In this document: piece by piece, positions 39,903 to 49,292 of the stretch
How the letters are laid out: the number at the start of each line of letters is the position of its first letter
Numbering within the stretch: position 1 is the stretch's first letter
Source of the DNA: Acidobacteriota bacterium
GTDB taxonomy: Bacteria; Acidobacteriota; Terriglobia; Terriglobales; Acidobacteriaceae
DNA length: 64,000 bases
Direction of reading: 5' to 3'
Assembly (NCBI GenBank): GCA_031296105.1
Contig: JARLGJ010000015.1
Coordinates: 21,960 to 85,959 of the forward strand
Program-made: the position numbers and the translations under genes
Notes under the pieces: model-generated
What the model was told of the DNA's origin: nothing
The model's input: the letters and a program-made list of their open reading frames with translations, nothing else
The model's database searches: none

Positions 39903-40772
39903 ATGAGCGCCACGGAACAAGAAATCAAGATTGCACACAGTCCGGATTCGGACGATGCTTTTATGTTCTACGGTCTGGCCACGAACAAGGTTCGCGTGCC
40001 GGGACTGAAGTTTACGCACGTTCTGTGCGACATCGAGACCCTCAATCAGAAGGCCATTAACGAGACCTTCTACGATGTGACGGCCATCAGCTTCCACGCC
40101 TATCCGTACATCCAGGACCGCTACGCGCTGATGCCCAGCGGCGGCAGCGTGGGCGAAGGCTACGGTCCGATGATCGTCTCCACCAAGCCCTACACGCTGG
40201 ACGAGGTGAAGAAGCTGAAGATCGCAATTCCGGGCGAGTTGACTACCGCCGCCCTGTCTCTGCGCATCTTCTGCCCCGAGGTTCAGACCGAAATCGTCGA
40301 GTTCGACAAGATCATTCCCGCCGTGCTGGACGGCAAGTACGAAGCCGGCCTGATCATCCACGAGGGACAGATCACTTACGACCGCAACGGCCTGCACCGC
40401 ATTCTGGATATGGGCAAGTGGTGGCGCGAGCTGACCGGCCTGCCGCTGCCGCTGGGCGCCAACGCCATCAAAAAGTCGCTCGGCCCCGAAGTGATCGCCA
40501 AGGTTTGCAAGGCGCTGAAGGACAGCATTCAGCACGCGCTGGACAACCGCGAGCAGGCCTTGGAATACGCCATGCAGTTTGCCCGCGATCTGGACACGCG
40601 CGATGCCGACAAGTTTGTGGGCATGTACGTGAACGAGCGCACGCTGGACTACGGCGACGACGGCCGCGTAGCCGTGGCCAAGCTGCTGCAGATGGGCCAC
40701 GAAAAGGGAGTGATCCCGAATGTGGCCAACATCCAGTGGGTAAGCGAAAACGCCGCGGAGAACAAGCTCTAA
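39903..40772 (+). CDS. MqnA/MqnD-family protein (menaquinone futalosine pathway or related)
   Basis: 289-residue periplasmic-binding-protein-like fold of the MqnA/MqnD family, with no signal peptide. It opens IKIAHSPDSDDAFMFYGLA, contains DVTAISFHAYPYIQDRYAL and GYGPMIVSTKPYTLDEVKK, and ends with the C-terminal helices LGANAIKKSLGPEVIAKV. MqnD (1,4-dihydroxy-6-naphthoate synthase) and MqnA belong here; the HSPDSDDAFM opening is closer to the MqnD-like group. The start ATG 39903 has AAAAAAGG four bases upstream. No other mqn gene is in the window, so the exact step remains open. Confidence 0.82.
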   Translation: MSATEQEIKIAHSPDSDDAFMFYGLATNKVRVPGLKFTHVLCDIETLNQKAINETFYDVTAISFHAYPYIQDRYALMPSGGSVGEGYGPMIVSTKPYTLDEVKKLKIAIPGELTTAALSLRIFCPEVQTEIVEFDKIIPAVLDGKYEAGLIIHEGQITYDRNGLHRILDMGKWWRELTGLPLPLGANAIKKSLGPEVIAKVCKALKDSIQHALDNREQALEYAMQFARDLDTRDADKFVGMYVNERTLDYGDDGRVAVAKLLQMGHEKGVIPNVANIQWVSENAAENKL

Positions 40773-40797
40773 TCTCCCGTCGGCAACCAAAGTCTCT

Positions 40798-40821
40798 GGC
40801 CCCGCCCCGTGCGGGGCCTTT
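40798..40821 (+). terminator. Rho-independent terminator of the Mqn-family gene
   Basis: GGCCCCGC, loop CCCGT, GCGGGGCC, then TTT. Confidence 0.8.
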
Positions 40822-40844
40822 GCCTTGCGCGCGGCGCAATTCGG

Positions 40845-40850
40845 TACACT
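40845..40850 (+). promoter_or_regulatory. Putative -10 box TACACT, leaderless HAD transcript
   Basis: TACACT, AAATAC, ATG (40857). The terminator of the previous gene ends 24 bases upstream, so a promoter must lie here. Confidence 0.5.
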
Positions 40851-40856
40851 AAATAC

Positions 40857-41573
40857 ATGCAGGTTACGCCCAATTACAAGACAGCGCGGCAGACGCTGAT
40901 GATCGACGCCGACGACACGCTGTGGGAAAACAACATCTACTTCGAGCGCGCCATCGCCGAGTTCATCTCGTTCCTGAATCACCGGCACATGTCGCCCGCC
41001 GAGGTGCGCCAGAAGCTGAACGCGGTGGAGCATGCCAACATCTTGCAGCACGGCTACGGACTGCACAGCTTCACCCACGCGCTGGTGGCCACCTTTGAAC
41101 AGCTCTCGCGCGAGCCGCTGACGCCGGCGCTGCGCCAGACCATTCACGGGATCGCCCGCACCATCGCCGAGCAGCCCATCGAGTTGCTGAAGCATGTTGG
41201 CCCCACGCTGAAGGCTCTGCGCGCGCGCCATCGCCTGCTGCTGGTGACCAAGGGCAACCCCGAGGAGCAGAGCGGCAAGGTGGAGCGCTCCGGGCTGAAA
41301 GAGTTCTTCGAGGCCGTCGAAGTGGTAGCGGAGAAGAATCGCGAAAGCTACCAGGAACTTGTGGCGCGTTACGCGCTCGATCCGGCAAGCACCTGGATGG
41401 TGGGCAACAGTCCAAAGTCGGACATTAATCCCGCCATCGCCGCCGGGCTGAACGCGGTCTTCATCCCCCACGCCGACACCTGGGTGCTGGAGCACGCCGA
41501 ACTCTGCACGGCACAGCCTCCGCAGCGTTTGCTCACCCTGGAACAGTTCCATTTGCTGGGCGAAGTGTTTTAG
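40857..41573 (+). CDS. HAD-superfamily hydrolase
   Basis: 238-residue phosphatase-type HAD protein. Motif I LMIDADDTLWENN (nucleophile Asp and general acid), motif II LLLVTKGNPEEQ (Thr), motif III Lys in VVAEKNRESYQE, motif IV MVGNSPKSDINPAIAAGLN. A helical cap lies between motifs I and II (subclass C1). The substrate is not deducible. The ATG directly follows a -10-like TACACT with six bases between, and no ribosome site is present. An inverted repeat GGCGGAA/TTCCGCC lies at about 41630, after the stop. Confidence 0.9.
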   Translation: MQVTPNYKTARQTLMIDADDTLWENNIYFERAIAEFISFLNHRHMSPAEVRQKLNAVEHANILQHGYGLHSFTHALVATFEQLSREPLTPALRQTIHGIARTIAEQPIELLKHVGPTLKALRARHRLLLVTKGNPEEQSGKVERSGLKEFFEAVEVVAEKNRESYQELVARYALDPASTWMVGNSPKSDINPAIAAGLNAVFIPHADTWVLEHAELCTAQPPQRLLTLEQFHLLGEVF

Positions 41574-41701
41574 ACTTCCGGATTCTTAAAACAGGACACG
41601 TCTCTTGGTAACGCAGCGGCCGCGGATGGGCGGAACTTTTTCCGCCTCCGGGGTTCTTACCTGCGGGTAAGCTCTTTTTATTCCCTGCCCGGAGTTGCGT
41701 A

Positions 41702-43636
41702 ATGACCGGCAAGCTTGTTCTCACCTCGGCGCTTGGTATTGCGCTGCTCCTCACGGGCAGTCCCCTGTCTGCCTCGCGCAAAAAGAAAACCGTCCCCACT
41801 CCGGCGGCGGCCAGCATGGACGAGCAGCAAAGGGCCATTCATGCCCTGAACCGCTTTACCTTTGGCGCGCGCCCCGGCGACGTGGATCGCGTCCTCGCCA
41901 CGGGGGTGAACAACTGGTTTGAGCAGCAACTATCCCCTCAGACCATCGACGATTCCCGGCTCGACGCGCGCCTTGCGCCCCTGCATACCGTGCGCATGAG
42001 CTCGCGTGAGTTGGCGCGCAGCTTTCCCTCCGACGCCATCCTGAAGGCCGTTGCGGAAGGCAAGCTGCCCATGCCCACGGAAGCGCCGCTGAAGGCCGTC
42101 TATACCGCCGGCATCACCCGCCTGAATGAAAAGCAGGACAAGAAGAACGCGAAATTTGCTGAGAGCGCCGACCTGCTCGGGCAGAGTCCCGAGGAGATGA
42201 ACGCCGGACAGAAAGAGCGCCGGCAGGAGGCGCGCGACCACGCCCGCGCCCGTGCCCTGGACCTGATGGAACAGCCCGCCGCTTCACGCACGCAGACCCT
42301 GGCCGCCATGGATCCCGATGAGCGCCGCGCCTTCTGGCGAGCGCTCTCGCAGGACGACCGCGAGCGCCTGACGGCCGACATGCAGCCCGAGCAAAAGGAG
42401 CTGCTGCTCTCGCTGGAAAATCCCGTAAGTGTCGTGAACGGTGAGCTAATGCAGGCCAAGCTGCTGCGCGCGGCTTACAGCGAGCGGCAGTTGCTCGAGG
42501 TAATGACCGACTTCTGGTTCAACCACTTCAATATTTATTTGAACAAGGGCGCGGACCGCTACCTGATCACGTCGTATGAGCGGGACGTGATCCGCGCCAA
42601 CGCGCTTGGCAAGTTCAGCGACCTGCTGCTGGCCACGGCGAAGAGTCCCGCCATGCTGTGGTACCTGGATAACTGGCAGAGCGTGGGGCCAAACTCCAAG
42701 GCCGCAGGACGCAACAAGGATGGCAAGCCCAACCAGGGATTGAACGAAAATTACGCGCGCGAGGTGATGGAGCTGCACACGCTGGGCGTGAATGGCGGCT
42801 ACACGCAAAAGGACGTCACCGAGCTGGCGCGGGTGCTGACCGGCTGGACCCTGGAGGAGCCGCGCGAGGGCGGCGGATACGTGTTCCGTCCCGCGCGCCA
42901 CGAACCGGGCGACAAGGTTGTGCTGGGCAAGGTCTTCCACGAGGACGGCGAGCGCGAAGGCGAGGCGGCGCTGCGCATGTTGGCCTCTCAGCCGGCCACG
43001 GCGCACTTTATTTGCACCGAGCTGGCGCAGCGCTTTGTCAGCGACACGCCGCCGGAGACGCTAGTGCAGGCGATGGCAAAAACCTTCCTCGACACCGATG
43101 GCGACATCAAGGCCATATTGCGCACCATGTTCCATGCGCCGGAGTTCTGGCAGGCTTCGGAATACCGCGCCAAGGTGAAAACGCCTCTGGAGTTCACGGT
43201 GAGCGCCGTGCGCGCCACGGGGGCCGGCATTGTGCGTCCACAGGGCATGGTGGACGCCTTGAATCGCCTCGGCATGCCGCTCTACGGCGAAATTCCGCCG
43301 ACCGGGTATTCCGAACAAGCCGCGGGCTGGGTCAACTCCGGCGCGCTGCTGAACCGCATCAACTTTGCGTTGGCCCTGGGCACGGGAAGACTCAACGGCG
43401 TGCAAGTGGACGTGTCCAAACTGGTGCCCGCTGCGGGCGATGCCGCTCAGACGCAGAGCCTTCTGGAGCAGAAGCTGGTGGCGGGCGGCGTGAGCGCGCA
43501 GACGCACGAAACAATTGCCCACCAGCAGAGCACACCGGCCGTCAGCGGGCGCAAGCTGGACGATCCTCCGCGGCCGCCAAACACGGGCGCACTGGCGGGA
43601 TTGATCCTGGGGTCACCGGAATTCCAGCGGCGTTAA
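41702..43636 (+). CDS. DUF1800-family secreted protein
   Basis: 644 residues. A signal-like N-terminus (MTGKLVLTSALGIALLLTG) is followed by the family opening HALNRFTFGARPGDVDRVLA. A Lys/Arg/Gln-rich insertion at about 140-230 precedes the main domain, which has MTDFWFNHFNIYLNKG, LNENYAREVMELHTLGV, YTQKDVTELARVLTGWT and FRPARHEPGDKVVLG. DUF1800 proteins are exported and almost always sit next to a DUF1501 protein; the function is unknown. ATG 41702 has GGAG seven bases upstream. The DUF1501 gene starts 15 bases after the stop. Confidence 0.92.
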   Translation: MTGKLVLTSALGIALLLTGSPLSASRKKKTVPTPAAASMDEQQRAIHALNRFTFGARPGDVDRVLATGVNNWFEQQLSPQTIDDSRLDARLAPLHTVRMSSRELARSFPSDAILKAVAEGKLPMPTEAPLKAVYTAGITRLNEKQDKKNAKFAESADLLGQSPEEMNAGQKERRQEARDHARARALDLMEQPAASRTQTLAAMDPDERRAFWRALSQDDRERLTADMQPEQKELLLSLENPVSVVNGELMQAKLLRAAYSERQLLEVMTDFWFNHFNIYLNKGADRYLITSYERDVIRANALGKFSDLLLATAKSPAMLWYLDNWQSVGPNSKAAGRNKDGKPNQGLNENYAREVMELHTLGVNGGYTQKDVTELARVLTGWTLEEPREGGGYVFRPARHEPGDKVVLGKVFHEDGEREGEAALRMLASQPATAHFICTELAQRFVSDTPPETLVQAMAKTFLDTDGDIKAILRTMFHAPEFWQASEYRAKVKTPLEFTVSAVRATGAGIVRPQGMVDALNRLGMPLYGEIPPTGYSEQAAGWVNSGALLNRINFALALGTGRLNGVQVDVSKLVPAAGDAAQTQSLLEQKLVAGGVSAQTHETIAHQQSTPAVSGRKLDDPPRPPNTGALAGLILGSPEFQRR

Positions 43637-43651
43637 ATAAAGGAGAAGACA

Positions 43652-44902
43652 ATGGCAAGTACGCGGCGCATCTTTCTTCGCAACGGAGCCATGGCGGCCA
43701 TTGGCACGGCGGCCTTGCCGTCATTCCTGACCCGCGCGGCTCTCGCGGCCACCTCGGCCAGTCCCTCGACCTTGGCGGGCAAGCGGCTGGTGGTCATCTT
43801 CCAGCGCGGCGCGGCCGACGGGTTGAACATCGTCGTCCCCCACGGCGAAGCCGCGTACTACTCTTTGCGTCCCACGCTGGCCATTCCGAAGAAGGACGTG
43901 CTCGACCTGGACGGAATGTTCGGGCTGCATCCCGCGCTGGCCTCTCTGAAACCTTTGTGGGATGAAAAGCGCCTGGCCATCGTGCACGCCGCGGGCTCGC
44001 CCGATCCCACGCGCTCGCACTTTGACGCGCAGGACTACATGGAGAGCGGCACGCCGGGAGTCAAGAACACCGCCGATGGCTGGCTGAACCGTGCCTTGAA
44101 CGCCAGCGAATCCGCGCGCGGCACCAGCGATGTCTTCCGCGGCGTAGCCCTGGGCACGGCCATGCCGCGTATGCTCTCCGGCACCGCGCCCGCCGTAGCC
44201 GTGGGCAACCTGAGCGACTTCGGAGTGGCTCCGCGCTCACCGCAGGCACAGCCGCTCACCGAGACTTTTGAAGCCATGTACGCCTCCAGCGTGGACGCCG
44301 TGCTGCACGGCACGGCGCAGGAAACCTTTGACGCCGTGAAGATGCTGCGCGCGGCCGATCCCGCAAAGTACAAGCCAGCGCCGGGTGCGAATTATCCCAA
44401 AGGAAGATTTGGCGACGCGATGCGGCAGATGGCGCAACTGATGAAAGCCAACCTCGGCGTGCAGGTGGCCTTTACCGACATCAACGGCTGGGATCATCAC
44501 GTGAACGAAGGCGCCAGCGAAGGCCAGTTGGCGAACCTTCTGCGCGAGTTCGGCGGAGCGCTGGCCGCGTTTTATGCGGACCTGGGTCCACTGGCGCAGG
44601 ACACGGTGATCGTCACCATGAGCGAGTTCGGCCGCACGGCGCGCGAAAACGGCACGCGCGGCACCGATCACGGCCACGCCAACGCCATCTTCGTGCTGGG
44701 CGGTAACGTGCGCGGCGGCAAAGTCTATGGACGCTGGCCCGGCCTGGCCGACGAGCAACTCTACGAGCACCGCGACCTGGCACTGACCACCGATTTCCGC
44801 CAGGTGCTCAGCGAGGCCGTACAGAGGCAGCTCAACCCGGAGCACCCGGCGGCGATCTTCCCCGGCTTCCGCGACCCGGGACATTTGCATCTGCTGGGAT
44901 AA
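43652..44902 (+). CDS. DUF1501-family protein with Tat signal
   Basis: 416 residues of the sulfatase/alkaline-phosphatase-like superfamily. The N-terminus STRRIFLRNGAMAAIGTAAL is a twin-arginine signal, so it is exported folded, perhaps with bound metal. Metal-site-like motifs: VVIFQRGAADGLN, NGWDHHVNEG, MSEFGRTAREN and GTDHGHANAIF. The start has AAAGGAG eight bases upstream and the gene follows the DUF1800 gene by 15 bases: a two-gene operon. The pair is widespread in Planctomycetes, Acidobacteria and Proteobacteria; the substrate is unknown. Confidence 0.93.
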   Translation: MASTRRIFLRNGAMAAIGTAALPSFLTRAALAATSASPSTLAGKRLVVIFQRGAADGLNIVVPHGEAAYYSLRPTLAIPKKDVLDLDGMFGLHPALASLKPLWDEKRLAIVHAAGSPDPTRSHFDAQDYMESGTPGVKNTADGWLNRALNASESARGTSDVFRGVALGTAMPRMLSGTAPAVAVGNLSDFGVAPRSPQAQPLTETFEAMYASSVDAVLHGTAQETFDAVKMLRAADPAKYKPAPGANYPKGRFGDAMRQMAQLMKANLGVQVAFTDINGWDHHVNEGASEGQLANLLREFGGALAAFYADLGPLAQDTVIVTMSEFGRTARENGTRGTDHGHANAIFVLGGNVRGGKVYGRWPGLADEQLYEHRDLALTTDFRQVLSEAVQRQLNPEHPAAIFPGFRDPGHLHLLG

Positions 44903-44930
44903 GGAAGCCCTGAATAAGCCATCAACAGAT

Positions 44931-44993
44931 TTCCTCAGGGGCTAAAGCCCGGAATTCTCGCAGCTTTTACGGCACGGCTGAAGCCGTGCCCTG
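44931..44993. repeat. Palindromic intergenic element, GTCAGGGC family, truncated copy 3
   Basis: Matches the right half of the copy at 21657-21816: CCTCAGGGGCTAAAGCCC, then GCAGCTTTTACGGCACGG, CTGAAG, CCGTGCCCTG. The left half and the terminal GAC are missing. The 335 bases between the DUF1501 gene and the next start otherwise contain no convincing gene. Confidence 0.7.
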
Positions 44994-45237
44994 CCAGATT
45001 CCGAATTAATCAGAGTCTTCTTAAGCAGGCGAGCGAGACTTGGAACTTTTTCCGCACCGCAGCCGTATCTCTCCAACGAAGGTAATCCTGGCGGGCGCGC
45101 TCGCCGCGAGTACTGGAGATAGTCGGGCATCGGCCCAGGGCCGCGGCCATTATCGCTTCTCCGTACGCTCGCCGGACGCCTCCGTGCCTTGGCCCTCTTG
45201 CCCGCCGGCCCCAGCGCCGGCAGAAAGTGATACGTTG

Positions 45238-45990
45238 ATGATGCAAAAGAAAAGATCCTGGCTGCCGCTGCTCGCGCTGACGGCGCTCGCGCTCTCCCTG
45301 CCTTGCTTCGCCGAGGCCCGCGAGGAGTTTCACAAAACCGTTCCCATGGATGCCAATGGCGTCTTCACTCTGAAGAACGTGAACGGCGACGTGGCTATTG
45401 AAGGATGGGACCGCAACGAGGCGCAGATTGATGCGGTAAAGACGGGCGTCAGCAAGGAGAAGCTGCGCGATGCACGCATCCTGGTGATGGGCAGCGGGCA
45501 CAACATCGACGTGGAAACCAAGTATCCCGAGCACTCCAACAACAACGCCACCGTCCGTTACACCGTCAAGCTGCCGCGCAACGCCACGCTGCGCGAGGTG
45601 GCTGCGGTGAATGGCAACGTAGCCGTGAACGGCGCGCGCGGCCGCATTGAGGCCAAGACGGTAAACGGCAATGTCGAAGTCTGGGGCGCCGTCTCGGAGA
45701 TCGAACTGGAGACGGTGAATGGAGGCATAAAGGCTTCGCTGACCGGCCCCCAGGTGAAGCGTGCCAAGCTCGATACGGTGAACGGCAGCGTGGCCGTGCA
45801 AATCCCCTTGAACGCCAACGCCAGAATCAAGGCCAGCACGGTGAACGGAAGCATCCAGAGCGACCTGCCCGTGCAAGTGGATAAGCCGAAGTACGGGCCC
45901 GGCGCCAGCGTGAACTCGAACCTGGGATCGGGCGGCGAAACCGTGGAACTGGAGAGCGTGAACGGCAGCGTTTATCTGCACAAAAGCTAG
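45238..45990 (+). CDS. DUF4097-like secreted protein with seven VNG repeats
   Basis: About 250 residues. A signal peptide (MQKKRSWLPLLALTALALS, cleavage near CFAEA) is followed by a beta-strand repeat region. Seven copies of a V-N-G turn occur at roughly 18-30 residue intervals (VNGDVAIEGW, VNGNVAVNG, VNGNVEVWG, VNGGIKAS, VNGSVAVQI, VNGSIQSD, VNGSVYLHK), as in DUF4097/DUF4098 'putative adhesin' proteins expected to form a beta-helix. Two adjacent Met codons (45238, 45241) can serve as start; the longer open frame upstream lacks character. Exported or envelope-associated; partner unknown. Confidence 0.82.
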   Translation: MMQKKRSWLPLLALTALALSLPCFAEAREEFHKTVPMDANGVFTLKNVNGDVAIEGWDRNEAQIDAVKTGVSKEKLRDARILVMGSGHNIDVETKYPEHSNNNATVRYTVKLPRNATLREVAAVNGNVAVNGARGRIEAKTVNGNVEVWGAVSEIELETVNGGIKASLTGPQVKRAKLDTVNGSVAVQIPLNANARIKASTVNGSIQSDLPVQVDKPKYGPGASVNSNLGSGGETVELESVNGSVYLHKS

Positions 45991-46047
45991 AGAAAGCGTC
46001 ATCCGGCGGGAGACTTGAGAAGTGGAGTTGCTGTTGGAGTAGGGATT

Positions 46048-46091
46048 CCTCGACCACGAATCCGGCAGGCAAGCCTGCCGGATTCTCCGCT
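46048..46091. repeat. Dispersed hairpin element with fixed flanks, copy 2
   Basis: CCTCGACCACGAA, inverted repeat AATCCGGCAGGC/GCCTGCCGGATT, TTCTCCGCT. Flanks match the element at 12111-12155 while the stem differs. GGAATGAC follows and recurs about 40 bases later. Confidence 0.6.
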
Positions 46092-46160
46092 CGGAATGAC
46101 ACTCTTATGCGAAAAGCAGATTGCCTGTCCCGCTCGGAATGACAATTTTCTAAGGCAAGC

Positions 46161-46188
46161 AAAACGCCCCGCGCGCAGCGGGGCGTTT
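46161..46188 (-). terminator. Rho-independent terminator of the E1 gene
   Basis: On the minus strand: AAACGCCCCGC, loop TGCGC, GCGGGGCGTTTT. Confidence 0.82.
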
Positions 46189-46206
46189 CCTTTTAGCAAA
46201 TGCGAC

Positions 46207-48378
46207 TCAGTAAGCGCGCAGCTTGCGCACGGCCTCGAAGATGTCGTCCGCCTGCGGCAGAATAACGTCCTCCAACTCCGGCTGATAGGCCACGAAGGTG
46301 TCCTTGGCCGCCAGGCGTTGCACCGGCGCGTCCAGCTTATCGAACAGCTCGCTGGCAATGCGCGCGGCGATTTCAGCGCCGTAGCCCCAGCTCTGCATAT
46401 CCTCGTGCACAATCAGCACGCGGCTGGTTTTCGTAACCGATTTGGCGATGGCCTCGAAATCATAGGGATTCAGCGTGCGCAGATCGATCACCTCGACGCT
46501 GATGCCGTGCTCGCGCTCCAACCGCTGCGCCGCCTGCAACGAACGCGGCACGGTGGCTCCGTAGGTCACCAGGGTGACGTCGGTGCCTTCCTTCCAGATG
46601 CGCGCCTTGCCAAACGGAATCGCGTACTCCGGTCCCGGATACGGCCCGCGGCCGAAGCTCTCGCGATAGAGGCGCTTGTGCTCCAGAAAGAGCACGGGAT
46701 CGTCGCAGCGTATGGCCGTGCGCAGCAAACCGGCGGCGTCCAGCGCGTTGGACGGAAACACCACGTGCATGCCCGGCGTGTGGGTAAAGATGCTCTCGCC
46801 GCACTGCGAGTGATACACGGCGCCGCCCGTGAGGTAGCCGCCAATGGCCACGCGCACCACGAGCGGGCAACTGAAGCCGTTGTTGGAGCGCCAGCGGATG
46901 AGCGGCACCTCGTTGCGGAGCTGGTGCATCGCCGGCCAGATGTAGTCGAAGAATTGGATCTCCACCACCGGTTTCATGCCGCGCACGGCCATGCCCAGGG
47001 CGCGGCCCACAATGTTGGCTTCGGCCAGCGGCGAATTGAAGACGCGGTCCGAGCCGAACTGGCGCTGCAAGTCGTGCGTTAGTTTGAAGACGCCGCCCTT
47101 GCCCTTCAGCTTCTTGTCTTCGAGATATTCCTCGTTGGAGCAGTCGGCCACATCCTCGCCGAAGATGACGATGCGCTCGTCGCGCTTCATCTCATCGCTG
47201 AGCGTGTGGTTGATGAGGTCGGCCATGGTGCGCTCGGTGCCCTCGGGAACCGGCTCGGTGGCGAACTGCGCCGACTTCGGCGACAGGCCCTCCGAGTACA
47301 CGTGCAACGCGTAGCTGTCCTTGGCCGGGAAGGCCGCGGCCAGAGCGTTGTCGGCGGCCTGCTGCACTTCGGCGTCCAGATCGCGCTGCATCTTCTGCAC
47401 CGTGCGCGAGTCGAGAATGCCCTCGGCGATCAGGAACTTCTGCAGGCGCGCAATGGGATCGCGCTCGGCGTCCTTGCGGCGCTCGGCGTCGGGACGATAG
47501 AGCTTCTCGTCGTCCGAGAGCGAATGCGAATACGGACGGATGACGTGGCCGTGCAGCAAGGCCGGGCCTTTGCCTTCGCGGATGTGCTCCACCGCGCGGC
47601 GCGCCGCGGCCAGGGAGGCCAGCAGGTCCGTGCCGTCGCACTCTTCCACCAGCATGTTGGGGAAGTTCCGCACCAGTTGGCTGATGCTGCCGCCCGGCGT
47701 TTGATATTTCACCGGCACGCTGATGGCGTAGCCGTTGTCTTCCACCAGGAAGAGCACGGGCAGGCGATTGTTGGCCGCGGAGTTCAAGGCCTCCCAGAAT
47801 TCGCCCTGCGAGGTCGTGCCCTCGCCGGTGCCCACCACGGTCACTTCATCGCCGTGGTGCCGCACGTTTTTGAACTGGCGATAGTCGCCTTCCACCGGCG
47901 CGGCGGACGCGGGATGATCCTGGTAATAACGCCCGGCCTGGGCGCAGCCCACGGCCTGCACAAATTGCGTGCCGGTGGGCGACGAGGTGGTAAAGATGTT
48001 CAGCCTGGGATCGCCCCAGTGCGAGGGCATTTGCCGCCCGCCGGAAGCGGGATCGTCCGCGGCGCCCACGGCCTGCAACAGCATGGCCTCGGCCGTTACG
48101 CCCAGCGTCAGGCAAAGCGCGCGGTCGCGATAATACGGGAACGCCCAGTCATAGCCGGGGCGCAACTGCGTCGCTACGGCAACCTGCAGCGCTTCGTGTC
48201 CGGCGCAGGAGATTTGGAAATAAATCTTCTGCTGCCGCTTCAACATAATTTCGCGGTCGTCAATGCGCCGCGACAGGACCATGAGACGGAAATACTCCAC
48301 CAACTGCTGCGAGGTGAACCCCTCGTACAGTTTTTCCGTCGTAGACAGGGCCCCATTCTGCAAAACCTTGGATGCCAT
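46207..48378 (-). CDS. 2-oxoisovalerate-type dehydrogenase E1, alpha and beta fused
   Basis: 723-residue thiamin-diphosphate enzyme. The alpha part (about 1-375) has [14 protein letters not shown], the TPP motif [17 protein letters not shown] and [14 protein letters not shown]. The beta part (about 385-723) has [45 protein letters not shown] and [13 protein letters not shown]. In most bacteria these are two chains; here they are one frame. It decarboxylates branched-chain 2-oxoacids (or pyruvate/acetoin) and needs E2 and E3, neither of which is nearby. Start ATG 48378 with GAGGAAAG about six bases upstream. Monocistronic with its own terminator. Confidence 0.93.
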   Translation of the reverse strand: MASKVLQNGALSTTEKLYEGFTSQQLVEYFRLMVLSRRIDDREIMLKRQQKIYFQISCAGHEALQVAVATQLRPGYDWAFPYYRDRALCLTLGVTAEAMLLQAVGAADDPASGGRQMPSHWGDPRLNIFTTSSPTGTQFVQAVGCAQAGRYYQDHPASAAPVEGDYRQFKNVRHHGDEVTVVGTGEGTTSQGEFWEALNSAANNRLPVLFLVEDNGYAISVPVKYQTPGGSISQLVRNFPNMLVEECDGTDLLASLAAARRAVEHIREGKGPALLHGHVIRPYSHSLSDDEKLYRPDAERRKDAERDPIARLQKFLIAEGILDSRTVQKMQRDLDAEVQQAADNALAAAFPAKDSYALHVYSEGLSPKSAQFATEPVPEGTERTMADLINHTLSDEMKRDERIVIFGEDVADCSNEEYLEDKKLKGKGGVFKLTHDLQRQFGSDRVFNSPLAEANIVGRALGMAVRGMKPVVEIQFFDYIWPAMHQLRNEVPLIRWRSNNGFSCPLVVRVAIGGYLTGGAVYHSQCGESIFTHTPGMHVVFPSNALDAAGLLRTAIRCDDPVLFLEHKRLYRESFGRGPYPGPEYAIPFGKARIWKEGTDVTLVTYGATVPRSLQAAQRLEREHGISVEVIDLRTLNPYDFEAIAKSVTKTSRVLIVHEDMQSWGYGAEIAARIASELFDKLDAPVQRLAAKDTFVAYQPELEDVILPQADDIFEAVRKLRAY

Positions 48379-48463
48379 TCCGCTTTCCTCTGGACTTCAG
48401 CTGTGATGGCGTAGGAAACCTAACAACCAAAGTCATTGTATCCAAACTCAGGAACCACGCGCT

Positions 48464-48469
48464 TATACT
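48464..48469 (+). promoter_or_regulatory. Putative -10 box TATACT of the phosphoglycolate phosphatase gene
   Basis: TATACT ends nine bases before the ATG at 48479, leaving a leader of only two to three bases. Confidence 0.4.
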
Positions 48470-48478
48470 CTAATTAAG

Positions 48479-49162
48479 ATGATTAAGACCTACCGCTCCA
48501 TACCAGCGAAAAACATCCAACTGTTGCTTTGGGACCTTGACGGTACGCTGGTGAACAGCGCACTTGATCTGGCGTTGGCCGTCAACGTCATGCTGCGCGG
48601 GCTGGGACGCGAAGAGCTTTCCGTGGAAGTGATTACGGGCTACGTGGGAAACGGCGCGCAGACCCTGGTGCGGCGCGCGCTGGGCAATCCGGAAGACGAA
48701 AGTTTCGTAAACCGTTCGCTGCAAATTTTTCTTGAGCATTACAACCAGCATCAGTTGGACAACACGCAAACTTATCCCGGCATCCAACCAGTCTTGGAGA
48801 AGCTGTACGCGCGCGGCGGCCTCAAAATGGCCGTGCTCACCAACAAGCCGCAGCAGCCCTCGCAGGCAATTTGCGACGGCCTGGGCCTCTCTCCTTTCTT
48901 CACCCGCGTTCTCGGCGGCGACGCCCTTCCCACGCGCAAGCCCGATCCGCAAGGCGCGCACCTTCTGATGCAGGAGTTCGGCGCGCGTCCGGAAGAGACG
49001 CTGATGATCGGTGACTCGCACAACGACGTGCTGACGGCGCGCAATGCGGACATGTACTCCATCGGCGTTACTTACGGACTTTCTCCCGCCTCGCTGCAAA
49101 CGCATCCTCCCGACGTTCTGGTAGACCGCGCGGAAGAGCTTCTGACCGTTCTGGAACTCTGA
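48479..49162 (+). CDS. gph: HAD hydrolase, phosphoglycolate phosphatase-like
   Basis: 227 residues. Motif I LLLWDLDGTLVNSALDLA, cap domain with YVGNGAQTLVRRALG (the family's G-x-G-x-x-x-L stretch), motif II VLTNKPQQPSQ, motif III KPDPQGAH, motif IV MIGDSHNDVLTARNA. These match Gph, which clears 2-phosphoglycolate formed during DNA repair or oxygenation reactions; other small phosphate esters are possible. ATG 48479 has only AAG ahead of it and a -10-like box nine bases upstream. It is transcribed divergently from the E1 gene. Confidence 0.88.
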   Translation: MIKTYRSIPAKNIQLLLWDLDGTLVNSALDLALAVNVMLRGLGREELSVEVITGYVGNGAQTLVRRALGNPEDESFVNRSLQIFLEHYNQHQLDNTQTYPGIQPVLEKLYARGGLKMAVLTNKPQQPSQAICDGLGLSPFFTRVLGGDALPTRKPDPQGAHLLMQEFGARPEETLMIGDSHNDVLTARNADMYSIGVTYGLSPASLQTHPPDVLVDRAEELLTVLEL

Positions 49163-49292
49163 CCCTCCGTCGAAGATTGGCGGGGTTCGCTCCGGAATGG
49201 CGTGTGAGAAACGTCACAGGTACGCCGTGGGCGGGAATGGTAACCTTTAGAGCATCGTTGTTTTGAGGATGGCCCACTAGGAGCCTATTTTC

